Below, piece after piece: positions 45,742-55,881 of a stretch of DNA of 64,000 bases. The translations under genes were made by a program, and so were the position numbers. The notes below the pieces were generated by a model. That model was not told the origin of the DNA. It worked only from the letters and a program-made list of their open reading frames with translations, and ran no database searches. Every line of letters starts with the position of its first letter. The first letter of the stretch is position 1. Source of the stretch: Hawksworthiomyces lignivorus (Eukaryota; Ascomycota; Sordariomycetes; Ophiostomatales; Ophiostomataceae); assembly GCA_002917075.1 (NCBI GenBank), contig NTMA01000035.1, positions 124,001 through 188,000 on the forward strand. The letters are read 5' to 3'.

Positions 45742-46130
45742 TTAAAGAATGTGTGCCATGAGAGCTGCCAAAGGGCTACCGGAGACGATTTTTTTTCTCG
45801 GATAGATGCGGCTCGTCTCCTGGGTGTACTTGGCGAGAGCCCGCTGGTTTGGGAACCTTCGGACCGGCGTATGACTGCTGATGGCGTCAAGGAAGTCATA
45901 AATGTTCACCCAAATAGACTTGATTGCCTGCTCACATGTAACTGAATTAGCTCAAAGTCAGATTGCAAAAAACAGGGTGTAAAGCCCACTTTTCGGCATT
46001 GCGTCTTGCTTGAAAATGTGCCATTGATGCCGAGATCGAGCACGAACCGCTGCCAGTTCTCCAAGGTGTCTTCGCCAAAGTAGTTGTTCCACCGGCTGAC
46101 GATATTCTTCTTCTTGTTTTTCTTCGCCAT
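45742..46130 (-). CDS. small conserved fungal protein (2 exons)
   Basis: Exons on the minus strand: 46130-45990 and 45927-45742, giving 108 aa; phase-0 junction with donor GTGGGC and acceptor AGCAG. The start MAKKNKKKN is followed by SRWNNYFGEDTLENWQRFV and SSKTQCRKAIKSIWVNIYDF across the intron, then a TPVRRFPNQRALAKYTQETS segment. This pattern (basic start, W..YFGE.., KTQCRKA, VNI.DFLDA, RFPN) is the one I know from a widespread ascomycete family annotated as hypothetical. The biochemical role is unknown. The extension after IYPRKK is less typical, so the exact stop may reflect local drift. Confidence 0.75.
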
Positions 46131-46886
46131 GCTTAGGGAAAACAGGGGAATTCGTAGGACGAATCTAGAATCAGATGAAACCGATATTCACAGCCCAGCT
46201 CTCTCAGAACGAAGAGCGAGTGCCAGGCATTAATACAACAGCACAAGATTAGGTCGAGTGCTGTCAAGGTTGATAAGGAACACCTTGGAAAGAAGGAAAA
46301 GTAAATTTACATAGCAAAGCCTTTGCAAGTACTGAAAAGAAATCTGACACCCGAGGTGCTCGCTTTTGTAGCTCAGTAGAATGCAGGTTTCTCCCTGTAT
46401 GCTCTCTTCTCGTGGACTATTGGCCAGCTCTCTTCCGCGCTGCAGCCAGACATCAACACTCCCGAGGGTCACACAAGCAGTAAATATTTAGGCAGGGGGG
46501 GAATTGAACGGTTCATCTTTATTCTGGTGACGAAGGCACCAATCCACAAACAGACATAAACAACACCAGGACGCGATGTATTGCTGCAACCCAATCGCTG
46601 AACTGGTAATGCCCTCTGCACAGCAAATGCAACACTCCCTGAAAAGAGAAGAGACCTACAGGAGCCAGATGGGTTCCTGTTAATGCATAGTGTATTGGGC
46701 TTCATTGCCAATTGGATCGGGCTGCTTGCTGGAAGCTCCGTCAATGGACGCCCCGTTTTAAAGCTTGCTTGGTGGGGGGCAGCGAAGCAATGTTTACGAA
46801 GCTTTGCTCTTCATCAGATATCACGCAAACCCATAAATTGGTCATTTTCACACACATCATGAAGTCATATTGCTCTTATAGCTACC
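46131..46886. other. intergenic region
   Basis: No gene seen in 0.75 kb. Both flanking genes are on the minus strand, so it contains the promoter of the small protein and the terminator of the monooxygenase. Confidence 0.55.
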
Positions 46887-48673
46887 TTACTTCTTCTCTT
46901 CAATTTTCTGCCCGCCGTTCTTTTGCTCGCCGTTCTCTTCCGGGTACCGGTCGTACTTCCAGGTGCTGCCCACGTGGTCGTCAGGCAGCTTGGCGTGGCC
47001 CGGCCCGTAGATGCGCTCCCGCAGCGTGCCCGCCTCTGGCTCCAGCGGGTAGCGGCCGCGGCGGCGCAGCTCGGGGATGACGAGGTCGACGAGGTCCTCG
47101 AAGCTGCCCGGCGAGACCACGTAGCCGTAGTTGAAGCCGTCGACGTCGGCCACGTCGACCCACTGCTCCAGGTAGTCGGCGACCTGCGCGGGCGTGCCCA
47201 CGGGCGTGGGCCCGTTGGCGCCCAGCGACACAGACCGCCCCACGTTGCGCGGCGTCCAGGGCGGGATGTCGTCGCCCTGGTACTTGATCTGGTCCAGGTG
47301 CGAGTAGACGCGGCCGTTTGTGGTCACGTCCGCTGGCGTCAGCACCTTGTCCAGGTCCAGCCGCGACAGGTCGATTCCCGAGCCGTTGGAGAAGAACACC
47401 AGCCCCGCCAGCTCGTCCGCGTACTCGAGCGCCGTCTTGTACTTGGCCTGCGCCTCTTCCTCCGTCCGGCCCACGATGGGCGTGATGGACGCGAAAACCT
47501 TGACGCTGCGTGGGTCGCGGCCGTTCTTGGCCGCCTGCTCGCGCAGCGCTTTGATGCGCGGCGCCAGGATGTGTGGCGACGGTGCCGAGACGAACACGCC
47601 CTCTGCGTGCTTAGCCGCAAATGCGATGCCCGCCCTGTGCAGTATGTCAGCGCGGGTGTCTCAGAGGTGTCTACGAACAATGACTTCTCATTTTTTTTTT
47701 TTAAAAAAAAAAATAGATGGAAAGATAAGAAGGGAGCACGCGTACTCTGAAGTGCCTGCTTGGAATAGTAGCGGTGTCCGCTGAGGCGATGGGTCAACAA
47801 TATGGACCGAGTCTGTCTTGTATTTCTCGCCGTGGTGGTGAATGGTACGTATGCGGCTTGGGTCGGCATAGACGCCGGACACCGGGTCTGCTTTCAGAGC
47901 GTCGTCTGCCCAAGAACCCTCCCAAATTCTGCCGCGCAGTTAGTAATGCTTGCCATGGTTCTCATTACAGTCCCTGCGGAGTCAGAGAGGCTTCATACTT
48001 GTACAGGACCTCCAAGTATTCGTCTGCATTCTTGTATCTCTGGTCATGCTCGACCAGCTCAAATCCCATCTTGACTTTAGATCAGCTTTTGTTCTTTTGC
48101 AAATGATTAAAAATATTTTTAAACAGAAGCACGTACTGCCTTAGCAGCCGCGGTTTGGAAAGATGTGACGATATTCCAGCCGATCCGGCCGCCAGTGAGG
48201 TGATCGAGAGTCGAAAATCGCTTTGCAATTACAAAGGGGTTCTCGAAGCTTGTACTTGTCGTGATGGCAAAGCCAAGATTCTTTGTGACGGCCGCCATGG
48301 CACTAATGGGCTGCATTCCACTTAGCATCTTTCCCTTCTCATCACCTCAAGATTTGTTTTCAACCATAAGGTCAGGATTACTCACTATTGACGGGTCGCC
48401 TCTGGGATACTGCGTGGCTGTCCGGATGGCCAAATCAGTGCTACCGGCGTAGGTATCGGCCACGCCGTAGCCGTCCGCCAGAAACAAAGATGTGACGCCG
48501 CCCCGTTCCAGTAGCTTAGCCAGGTCCGTCCAGTAGGTCAGATCGTGGCCCTTGTCTTTGCCTCTGTCTTCTGGTCGCCTCCACTGACCAAAGCTGAGAT
48601 GGCTGACAGCAAACATGTCAAAGGCATTGATGAAGATACGGCGCTTTGCCGTCTGCTGCTGATCGGTCGCCAT
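46887..48673 (-). CDS. luciferase-like FMN-dependent monooxygenase, NtaA/SnaA/DszA type (5 exons)
   Basis: Flavin-dependent monooxygenase that would use reduced FMN from a partner reductase; the substrate is unknown (relatives act on nitrilotriacetate, dibenzothiophene sulfone or alkyl sulfur compounds). Exons on the minus strand: 48673-48386, 48310-48137, 48069-47999, 47928-47746 and 47634-46887, giving 487 aa, typical length. Motifs: INAFDMFAVSHLSFGQWR, SAMAAVTKNLGFAITTSTSF, FSTLDHLTGGRIGWNIVTS, EHDQRYKNADEYLEVLYK joined to IWEGSWADDA across intron 3, then SPQRTPLLFQAGTSE and AAKHAEGVFV joined across intron 4. The family order is complete. The acceptor of exon 3 may be five bases upstream with a different donor. 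An ATG 12 bases upstream (48685) is also in frame. Bacterial-type family, common in fungi. Confidence 0.92.
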
Positions 48674-49833
48674 GATGAGCAACACAGGTAGCTTTGGTTA
48701 AGGGAGAGAGGAGCACAATGTCAAGGGCGAATTCGAGAAGAGGATGCGCACGCAATTTGAGACCAGACGATACAAACTAGACGAATTACAGCGTAGAGCT
48801 TATATATCTTGCGTTGGTTTGGAATGCCCATTTTAGCGATGTCGGGATGATGACATTGCGTGCTTTATCTTACGTGCTCGAAGTCGAATGCAACGGAAGC
48901 GCTAGACCAAGACTACAGGATTGGCATTGTCAGGCAATCTTCTTAACAACCTCTTACATCTGGATTTATTGAAATCAAGATTTTGAGACTGCTTTTGACA
49001 AGATGAAAGTAAAAATTTCTCAATACTGATTTGCTGCCAAATGTCCCGTCCCATCCTACAGCCATGGGAGACGCCTTTCCATGCAGGCGCAGACGATATG
49101 TATTGGTTGGCGATTTGAAAAATTAAAAAAAAGGCGCTATTCTGCTCTCCTCTTCCAGATTAGGTAAATCCATGTAAGTCAACCGCAGCCAAAAAATGAT
49201 TGACGCTGCACACGAGACCTTCATCAGTGCTATTGTGCCTACCTGTTTCGTTTTGTCAACTTTCGTCTCTTCTCCTTTTCTCCTCCCTGTTTCATATTTG
49301 GTTTCTTGACTGGCACTATTTCAATCGTAGTCTTGTTCATTTTTTGCAACTTCTGTCTGTTCCGTTTTCCTCTCTGCATCGTATTTGGTTTCTTGTTTGG
49401 CACTATTTCAAACGTAGTCTTGTCCAGTATGCACCGTCACTTTTGACGTTCCTCTTTGTATCTTCCGCACTGCTGTGTTGGCCTGTTCTGAAGCGTTGGT
49501 ATTCGTGCTGTCGATGGCAGTGACTTGGCCTAGGCCGGATACGATTTCCAAGAGATATTCTGCAATCTAGCGCCGAGTCGTCAAGTACTCCACTCTCTGT
49601 AGATCTGACACAATCTTTTTTTTTTTTTTTTTTCATAGTATTGGAAAAGAGGCAGCGTTGAGCTGACGTAAATGCCCGCTTTTAAGGCGTACAGATCTAT
49701 CGACAAACCTCGTTCACATCGCTAACCAAGGCCAAAACGTCTTTCTTCATGTGTATCCAGCTCTCTTGGATATCAGCAGCGGCACACGTTCTATGATACG
49801 AAAGAACGGCTACGTGAGTTCGCGCTCCTCGGC
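48674..49833. other. divergent intergenic region
   Basis: Promoter side of the monooxygenase. A duplicated pyrimidine-rich segment is visible: TATTTGGTTTCTTGWYTGGCACTATTTCAA-like strings recur at about 49295 and 49383. Coding-like sequence for the next ORF begins before its first ATG (about 49760 onward). Confidence 0.5.
48798..48808 (-). promoter_or_regulatory. TATA-like box of the FMN monooxygenase gene
   Basis: GATATATAAGC on the minus strand, about 125 bp upstream of the ATG; good position for a fungal TATA element. Seen by sequence match only. Confidence 0.45.
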
Positions 49834-50379
49834 ATGTTTCCTCAGATAAACACGCTCATTAAAGGATTGCTAAGAGAGTACAAGCAGACCAAGAAGGATG
49901 TAAATGACGTCATCATGGACATGGAAGATGCAGAAGACGATGGCACAGAGTTTGTCATGGATGATAATGCGCAAGAAAGATTTCTCGGCCAGATTCATGA
50001 AATGCGGAGGATGAGCGCCGCCGTCAACTCGGCAGTAACATTGTATGCCGGCGTTATTACAGACGTGACCAATCCCGGTTTCAGCCGCGTTGTCGAAACA
50101 GCTTACAACCATGGGGGAGAAACCAATATGAGTGTCGTTATGCATAACAAACACAGGAATATGGACGACTACCTAGAGCAAGCGGAGCAACTTTGCAAGG
50201 AGAAGGCGAGAACTTATGAGTTGAAACTGGTTCAAACCCTGGCTGAGATGGATGCCGCACACGAGGCGAAAGAAAAAGAGATGTTGTCGAAGACCCAAGG
50301 AAGCCGCACTCTACAATCTCAGAATTCCGGGAAGAAGAAGCAAGGCTTTTTCTCGAGGATGTTTTCACGCAGAGAATAA
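49834..50379 (+). CDS. unrecognised acidic, helical ORF, 5' end unresolved
   Basis: From the first ATG it reads 181 aa: MFPQINTLIKGLLREYKQTK, an acidic stretch (MDMEDAEDDGTEFVMDD), long helical segments (LEQAEQLCKEKARTYELK..) and a basic tail (KKKQGFFSRMFSRRE). The same frame is open and coding-like for about 25 codons upstream (RHTFYDTKERLREFALLG), and GTATCCAG or GATATCAG just before it would serve as 3' splice sites. The true gene therefore probably has one or more 5' exons that I could not place, or this is a 5'-truncated relic. No family recognised. It could associate with membranes through the basic-aromatic C-terminus; that is speculation. Confidence 0.5.
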   Translation: MFPQINTLIKGLLREYKQTKKDVNDVIMDMEDAEDDGTEFVMDDNAQERFLGQIHEMRRMSAAVNSAVTLYAGVITDVTNPGFSRVVETAYNHGGETNMSVVMHNKHRNMDDYLEQAEQLCKEKARTYELKLVQTLAEMDAAHEAKEKEMLSKTQGSRTLQSQNSGKKKQGFFSRMFSRRE

Positions 50380-51313
50380 AATGCAAAGTGTATTACGTTG
50401 GTCTACAAGCCAAGACACTATTATAACTTCAGTTTTAAATATTTGAAAGTATACATTGTTAGTTGACAAGAAACAGAATGGTATTCAATTGTAAACAAAT
50501 TATGTCTTATTAGCTGGATGCCATTCAAAAGAGTGCGACATGCCCAATTATTTGACCGCTTTTGCTGTTTGGATTAGCGTAGTCGTGAGCTCGTCGCTTG
50601 TCCCTCTCCCCACCACCTTGTATCAGGCGACTTAGTTTGTATTACAGAATCCGCCTTGTAATAATATTAGTTAACTTTAGCTGAGAGGAGAGCAGGGCTG
50701 CACAACCAATCAGCGACAAAGTCCTGCTCTATGGTAGCTCATTACGCAAAATTGCACCTCTCTCGCAGCGATGATCCTGTGAATGCTGCGTTACCGCCTG
50801 CTTGAGAAGTTGCACCTCGGATATGTCTTACTCACTTAAGGAAAGCAGGACGATTCTATACAAATTATTCTATGCATGACTCGAAATTGGCTCATTAATA
50901 CTTGTTGCTCACTGCATCTTCAATCTAGACCTTCCTTTCTCGGCCGAAGCGGCCCGAGTCGGCCGGCTCCGATAAACTTATCAGGATGATCCGTTCTCAT
51001 CCGGAGGTGAAGCGGATAAAAGCTTTTTGTTCGATGAATATAAGTGAATAATTTCCTTTTTTCACACAGACGTCTTCCTAGAATCGTAAAGAGGCTTTAG
51101 GTAGTATTTTTTAATTAATTATTTATTTACCTATTTGCCGTACAGTCTAATCAGGATCGTCTTGAGAAGCCAATAAAAAAGACAAGAGGGTTCACATCAT
51201 TGCATTTAAATATATACTGCTTAGAAACTACCTTGAGGAGATTTTTGAGGGGATTTTTGAGGCAGTATTGTCACCCTGCTCCGAAGCAATCATCGCACCA
51301 GCAAGACACAAAC
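50380..51313. other. intergenic region
   Basis: No gene seen. AT-rich near 51040-51130 with TTAATTAATTATTTATTTA. Contains the promoter of the deaminase gene. Confidence 0.55.
51205..51216 (+). promoter_or_regulatory. TATA-like box of the deaminase gene
   Basis: TTTAAATATATA about 100 bp before the ATG at 51314. Sequence match and position only. Confidence 0.4.
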
Positions 51314-51994
51314 ATGCTCCTGAATGCGCTCCTAGTGGCGGCCCTGCCTGCTTTGGCGAGAGCGACGGCGCTGGAGATCCCCTTGGCCGCGCCCACGCTG
51401 GCTGTCAACAATGTGCCCTTTGCCGTGCGCGCGCACTGGATGCGCATGGCCAACGCTGCATTGAGCAGTCCCTGCCTCTTCGAGGCCTTCGGCACGGTTG
51501 TCGTCAACCACACCGCCGTGACGGACGACGGCCTGGGCGAGCTGGTCTGCACCGGCTCCAACGGCATCAGTGATACGGGCAACCCCACGCTGCACGGAGA
51601 GATGAGCGCCATTAACAACTGCACGGCCGTGCTCACAGACCCAGAGGGGCCCTACCGCCTGACGCCGGCCGAGGCCAAGGCCGCGTTCGCCGACCTGTCG
51701 CTCTACACCAATGCTGAGAGCTGTCCCATGTGCGCGTCTGCGATCCGCTGGGCCGGGTTCCGCGAGTACATCTACGGCACCAGCATCGACACCCTCATCA
51801 ACAAGGGCTGGGGCCAGATCCGCCTGAGCTCGATGGAGGTATTCCGCCAGAGCTTCGACCTGCCGTCCCACACCCGCCTGCTTGGCGACGTGCTCGCCAA
51901 CGAGACCGACCCATTCTTCCTGTGGCAGTTTGACCCAGAGTTCCCGTGCCCGAAAGGCTGCCACAGGGAAAGCGGAACCTGCACAGCATTGTAA
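51314..51994 (+). CDS. secreted CMP/dCMP-type zinc deaminase (single exon)
   Basis: 226 aa. A signal peptide (MLLNALLVAALPALARATA) precedes a cytidine/deoxycytidylate deaminase-fold domain. The zinc site is complete: TLHGEMSA (His94, Glu96 as proton shuttle) and ESCPMCASAI (Cys137, Cys140). The layout (late PCxxC, FxEYIYGTS-like strand) is closest to guanine/tRNA-adenosine-type deaminases of the family. Several N-glycosylation sequons (NHT, NCT, NET) and extra cysteines near the C-terminus (FPCPKGCHRESGTC) agree with passage through the secretory pathway. The substrate is unknown: nucleobase or nucleoside salvage outside the cell is the simplest guess. The frame is open 38 codons upstream, but the chosen ATG opens the signal peptide. 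Confidence 0.88.
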   Translation: MLLNALLVAALPALARATALEIPLAAPTLAVNNVPFAVRAHWMRMANAALSSPCLFEAFGTVVVNHTAVTDDGLGELVCTGSNGISDTGNPTLHGEMSAINNCTAVLTDPEGPYRLTPAEAKAAFADLSLYTNAESCPMCASAIRWAGFREYIYGTSIDTLINKGWGQIRLSSMEVFRQSFDLPSHTRLLGDVLANETDPFFLWQFDPEFPCPKGCHRESGTCTAL

Positions 51995-52553
51995 TCGGAG
52001 CCGTGGGTGGATCTAGAGGTGGCCAAAGAAAAAGAGGTGAAGGACACGGGGCCACAGCGGATTATTCTGGCAGTGTGGGCGCTGAGCTGTGCATTGCGCT
52101 TGGTAGTTTTTTTTTGCATTATTGGCGTTGAGGGAGCCCAATCGCCTTGCGATCTCTAAGACAGACTACGGGATAGAGTCGCGAGAATCAGGCGGGCATA
52201 ACATGTTTGCGAACGATCACGGGCCTATTCATGCGGCGCATTGTTTCCTTTGCCAGTTGTTGAGATAAGCTTTTTCGAGGGGCAAAGCCGAGTTAAATCT
52301 AGGAACAAAAAGATTTGCAGTAACTGTTTCAGAGCATTGCGCTTTTTGGTTTTGCAGTGTGCATCGTATCCGTCGTATTAATGATATCAGGCCGCAGCTT
52401 TGGGCTGATGTAACATCGCAGCTGGGAATCGCAGCGCTGCAACCCTGCTGGCTGAAGACATATGTACAACGTTCCGCCCACAGACTGTTGACTGAAGGGT
52501 ATGCGATCTTGGCTCTCAATCCACTTTGCACATCCACAGCACCTCTTCTGACG
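51995..52553. other. intergenic region
   Basis: Terminator of the deaminase and promoter/leader of the next gene. The downstream frame is open from 52359 but contains no ATG before 52554 that looks preferable. Confidence 0.5.
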
Positions 52554-53396
52554 ATGGCGGAACCACCACGCCTGATGAGATTCTTCCGGGTGCTCCTCTC
52601 TGTCTTTCTGGAACTGGTCCTATTGCCCCTGCTTCTCGTTTTCTACATCGTGGTTCACCTATTAGCGCTCCCGTACACTCTGTTTTACTATTCGCCCAAC
52701 TTTGGCATGCTCGCCGCCGACCGCCCGCCGGTCCAGCTCTATCTCGACCACTTTGAACAGCTCTACCCCGACCTCATCGCATACGTCGCCCTCGCGCACA
52801 AATCGCGCAGAAAGAAGAGGCCCCCCCGCAAACTACGTTTCTGGCCGCAAAAGCACGACAGGATGGTCGTACCGCTCGTCGTCGTCACCATCACCGAGGA
52901 GAGCTGGACCTTTTCGCAGGCTGCTGGCCTGTTTGGCAAGCTGGAGTCGCTCGGCTGGAAGCGGCGGTTGCTTTTGTCCTTTCTCCAGCGCCAGGTGGAA
53001 CAGGCCGGCCTCGTCACCGACGACCAGAAGGCGGCCTTTGCGCGAGTCATGCACAAGATGACCACCCACAACCTTAACGAGATGCTACAGGACCGGCTGC
53101 TTGTGCACTTGCAGAACTTCTTCATGGATCTGCGGGGCGACTTGACGGAGAGGTTCGACGAGACGGCAGCGCACTATGCCGCCGCCGGCCTGCCTGTCGT
53201 GCGCGTGCGACTCGACGACATGGACTGGCTCGTTCACCGCGGCGCGATGTTGGTCCCGGAGAGCAAGGCGCGCGACAAAGTGCGGAGCTTGGATCTCTTT
53301 CCGCCAGTCTGGCGTGCGATACGGAAAGATGCGGATCTCGAGCGCGGACTAAACAGCACTTGGCAGATGACCTCCACTAGGAGGGTACGCAACTAA
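52554..53396 (+). CDS. membrane-anchored protein of unknown function (single exon)
   Basis: 280 aa. Residues 9-45 form one long or two adjacent hydrophobic helices (RVLLSVFLELVLLPLLLVFY then LLALPYTLFYYS). The rest is soluble, basic after the helix (KSRRKKRPPRKLR) and mixed alpha/beta, with the stretch VVPLVVVTITEESWTF and a long helical region ending SLDLFPPVWRAI. Codon use is clearly biased, so it is a real gene. I do not recognise the family. Probably an ER or other endomembrane protein with a cytosolic domain. Confidence 0.72.
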   Translation: MAEPPRLMRFFRVLLSVFLELVLLPLLLVFYIVVHLLALPYTLFYYSPNFGMLAADRPPVQLYLDHFEQLYPDLIAYVALAHKSRRKKRPPRKLRFWPQKHDRMVVPLVVVTITEESWTFSQAAGLFGKLESLGWKRRLLLSFLQRQVEQAGLVTDDQKAAFARVMHKMTTHNLNEMLQDRLLVHLQNFFMDLRGDLTERFDETAAHYAAAGLPVVRVRLDDMDWLVHRGAMLVPESKARDKVRSLDLFPPVWRAIRKDADLERGLNSTWQMTSTRRVRN

Positions 53397-54611
53397 TCGA
53401 CAGCAAAATAGAAGACGAACTACTATATTATTTGACGCGTATAATAAACAAACCCAATATCATTTACTATTCCCCAATTGGAGAGGCAATACCGTTGTCT
53501 ATAGTAATCTTATGGCTCTGATAAAGTACCGAGTGCTGTGAACAAGGAAGACTTTGGCCATCACCACGTGTTGCAACTCACCTGCCTACTTTAGAGTAGT
53601 ACCTTTTATAGCAGCTGACCCTGAGGCCGTCGGAATAGCCTCCAGTTTATTTTATTTTTTTCGGGTAATAGTCCGACGGGCGACAGTGGATTCGTGAACC
53701 TAGGAACGATAAATCTTTCGTGCAAAAGCCTTTCATCGGCAGAATATAATCGTACTGTCGTAAATAGGGACACCGTGCTGCTATATAATGTAGGCCGATA
53801 ATTGGGGCCATGGGAAAACCGATGGCGCTGCTCTGCTACTTTATTAATCTCTGCTATTAATAATAAGGCATTGGGGCGATAGGGTCATATGCTTTTGAGT
53901 CGGGGTCTATTTTTCATTTTCTATTCTCCGACAATTTGGTAGGACCCCTATCTTTCTTGGTTCGGCGAACATTAACATAGTCGTTATTAAAGAGAAGGTG
54001 TTTATTTTACTAAATTAGCCGCGTAGGTATCACAAAATTTCTACGAGTACTTTACCTCGATATGCTCTGCTTATACGAAAGTGAAAAAAATTTTGTGCAA
54101 TTTTGATCTGTTCTGTAACGCCGTATATCACCTCTTCCTTCATGAAACCCGACACAAAATAGTGAGAACTGGCTAACAAATGCAATTAAAACAGTATACG
54201 AGTCTCCTTGTCTTGCGAAAACATGGTTCAAACCTGTTCTTTATGAGAATGAAGATGATGAGAAAAGTTCCTACACTATACATGCTTTTCAATACAATAT
54301 CGACAAGAAAAAATGTTTGTAGTAAGTTACACTGGAATATTGAAATTTTTTCGAGACAAAGGAAAAACAAGACGGCTGTTTTCGTCTTTGCCTAAAGTTT
54401 TGTTAGCATTATAGAACGCACGTTTCAAATTTCCAGTATATGTGGGACTGCAGATATGAAGTGGAATAGATTTACTCACAGACGCACGATGGAGAGAGAA
54501 CGGACATCCTTGAGCTGAGCAATGGTTGAGTGCGCTCAAGGAAGAGAAAAGAAAGCAGAGAATTTGGGTGCCAGCCAGCCTTTTAAGTCTATTTGTGAGA
54601 GCCTGGCAAGT
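53397..54611. other. convergent AT-rich intergenic region
   Basis: About 1.2 kb between convergent genes. AT-rich, short ORFs only; no gene seen. Confidence 0.6.
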
Positions 54612-55881
54612 TTAGTTGGTGGCTTCGCTGAGCGCAACAGCCATGTCGCGGATAGTGTAGTCAATCAGCTTGCCAGGGCCGGGCTGCAGAAGGCTGTAGA
54701 AGTTGGAGCACTTGGGAGCGGAGGCGAAGCCGCCAAAAGTGTTGCGGACAGTCACGTCGTTCATGATGCCCTCCTGGCTGACGGTGAAGTTACCGCCAGG
54801 GGAGATCTCGCCAGACTTATTGTCAAGGACAGACTGGTATTCGGTGCTGGCAAGGCTAGTAGAGACGGCAAGCTGAGCAGCAATAGCAGCAATAGCACCA
54901 TTTCTGTTGGCGGGGTTGAGCAGGTACTTGTTGGCGTCGTACATAGCAGCCATGAAGCGAGCCAGCAGAGCGGACTCGGTAGGGTCGTTCACGGACGATT
55001 CACGAGCGGTGAAGGCGCTGGAGGTAATGGGGGTGATGTGGTCCGAGACACGAGCCAGGATGTTGGGGGCCTGACCGGCGGGCAGAGCCTCACCCTCGAC
55101 CGTGAAAGGGTAGTTCAGGATGGTGCCGTACACAGACGTGCCATTGGCAAGCTTACCAGCCGTAAGGGCGGCGTAGCGAGTAGAAGTTCCACCAACAGTC
55201 TAAAGCAAACGGAATTTTGTCTAATTAGCATATGTATACGGAATTCATAGATAAAGGCGCTAATTTAATATGAGGGCTTTAGGTGATAGCTTGAATTGCG
55301 ATGAGAAGGGAGGGGAGGGAGGAAGGGAAGGGGGGTGTGGGTCTACGAGTGGATGGAGAACAGAGGAAAGAGCAAGTGTTGGAGATAAGCGTGGGCTAGT
55401 TAGTTTAGGTGGGCTTTACCATAAAGTAGTAGTCCTCGTTAGCGAGCGTCAGGCCGTACGAAGCCAAGACATACTGCAGCAGATAGGCGTAGCCGCTGGT
55501 GGGGGAGTCGACAATGATCGGCTTGCCCTTAAGCTGGCCGGGATAGGTGATAGACGGAACACCGGCAATGACCAGATCCGGACCTTGGTCGAGCTGGCCA
55601 AGAACAGTCACAGACTCGTTCAGGTTGAAGCGGTAGTTGAGGGCATTGTCGACAGTGGCGGTCAGGATATCGTACTGTCCTGACAGCAGCGAGTTGAATG
55701 CAGCAACGCTGTTGGGCACCAGGTTGTAGACCACATTCAGATCGTATTTGGCGAAGTATCCGAGCTGGTTGGCTACGGAATACGTTGCCGTCGGCAGGAA
55801 GGCGCCGTACTGGACAGTATCCAGAGCAGCGACAACCGCAGCGCCGTAGGTCAGGCCGAGGAGAGTAGACGAGGCAACCAT
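54612..55881 (-). CDS. secreted SsuA/NMT1-like solute-binding-fold protein (2 exons)
   Basis: Exons on the minus strand: 55881-55420 and 55199-54612, giving 349 aa; phase-0 junction (donor GTAAAG, acceptor TTTAG). A signal peptide (MVASSTLLGLTYGAAVVAA) precedes a type-2 periplasmic-binding-protein fold of the nitrate/sulfonate/taurine (SsuA, NMT1/THI5-like) group: GYFAKYDLNVVYNLVPN, LLSGQYDILTATVDNALNY, LKGKPIIVDSPTSGYAYLL. In bacteria such proteins feed ABC importers; fungi have no matching importer, so the role here (ligand capture, surface or extracellular sensing) is unknown. Several N-glycosylation sequons occur. The first ATG opens the signal peptide. Related secreted proteins occur in other ascomycetes, possibly after transfer from bacteria; that is inference. 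Confidence 0.85.
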
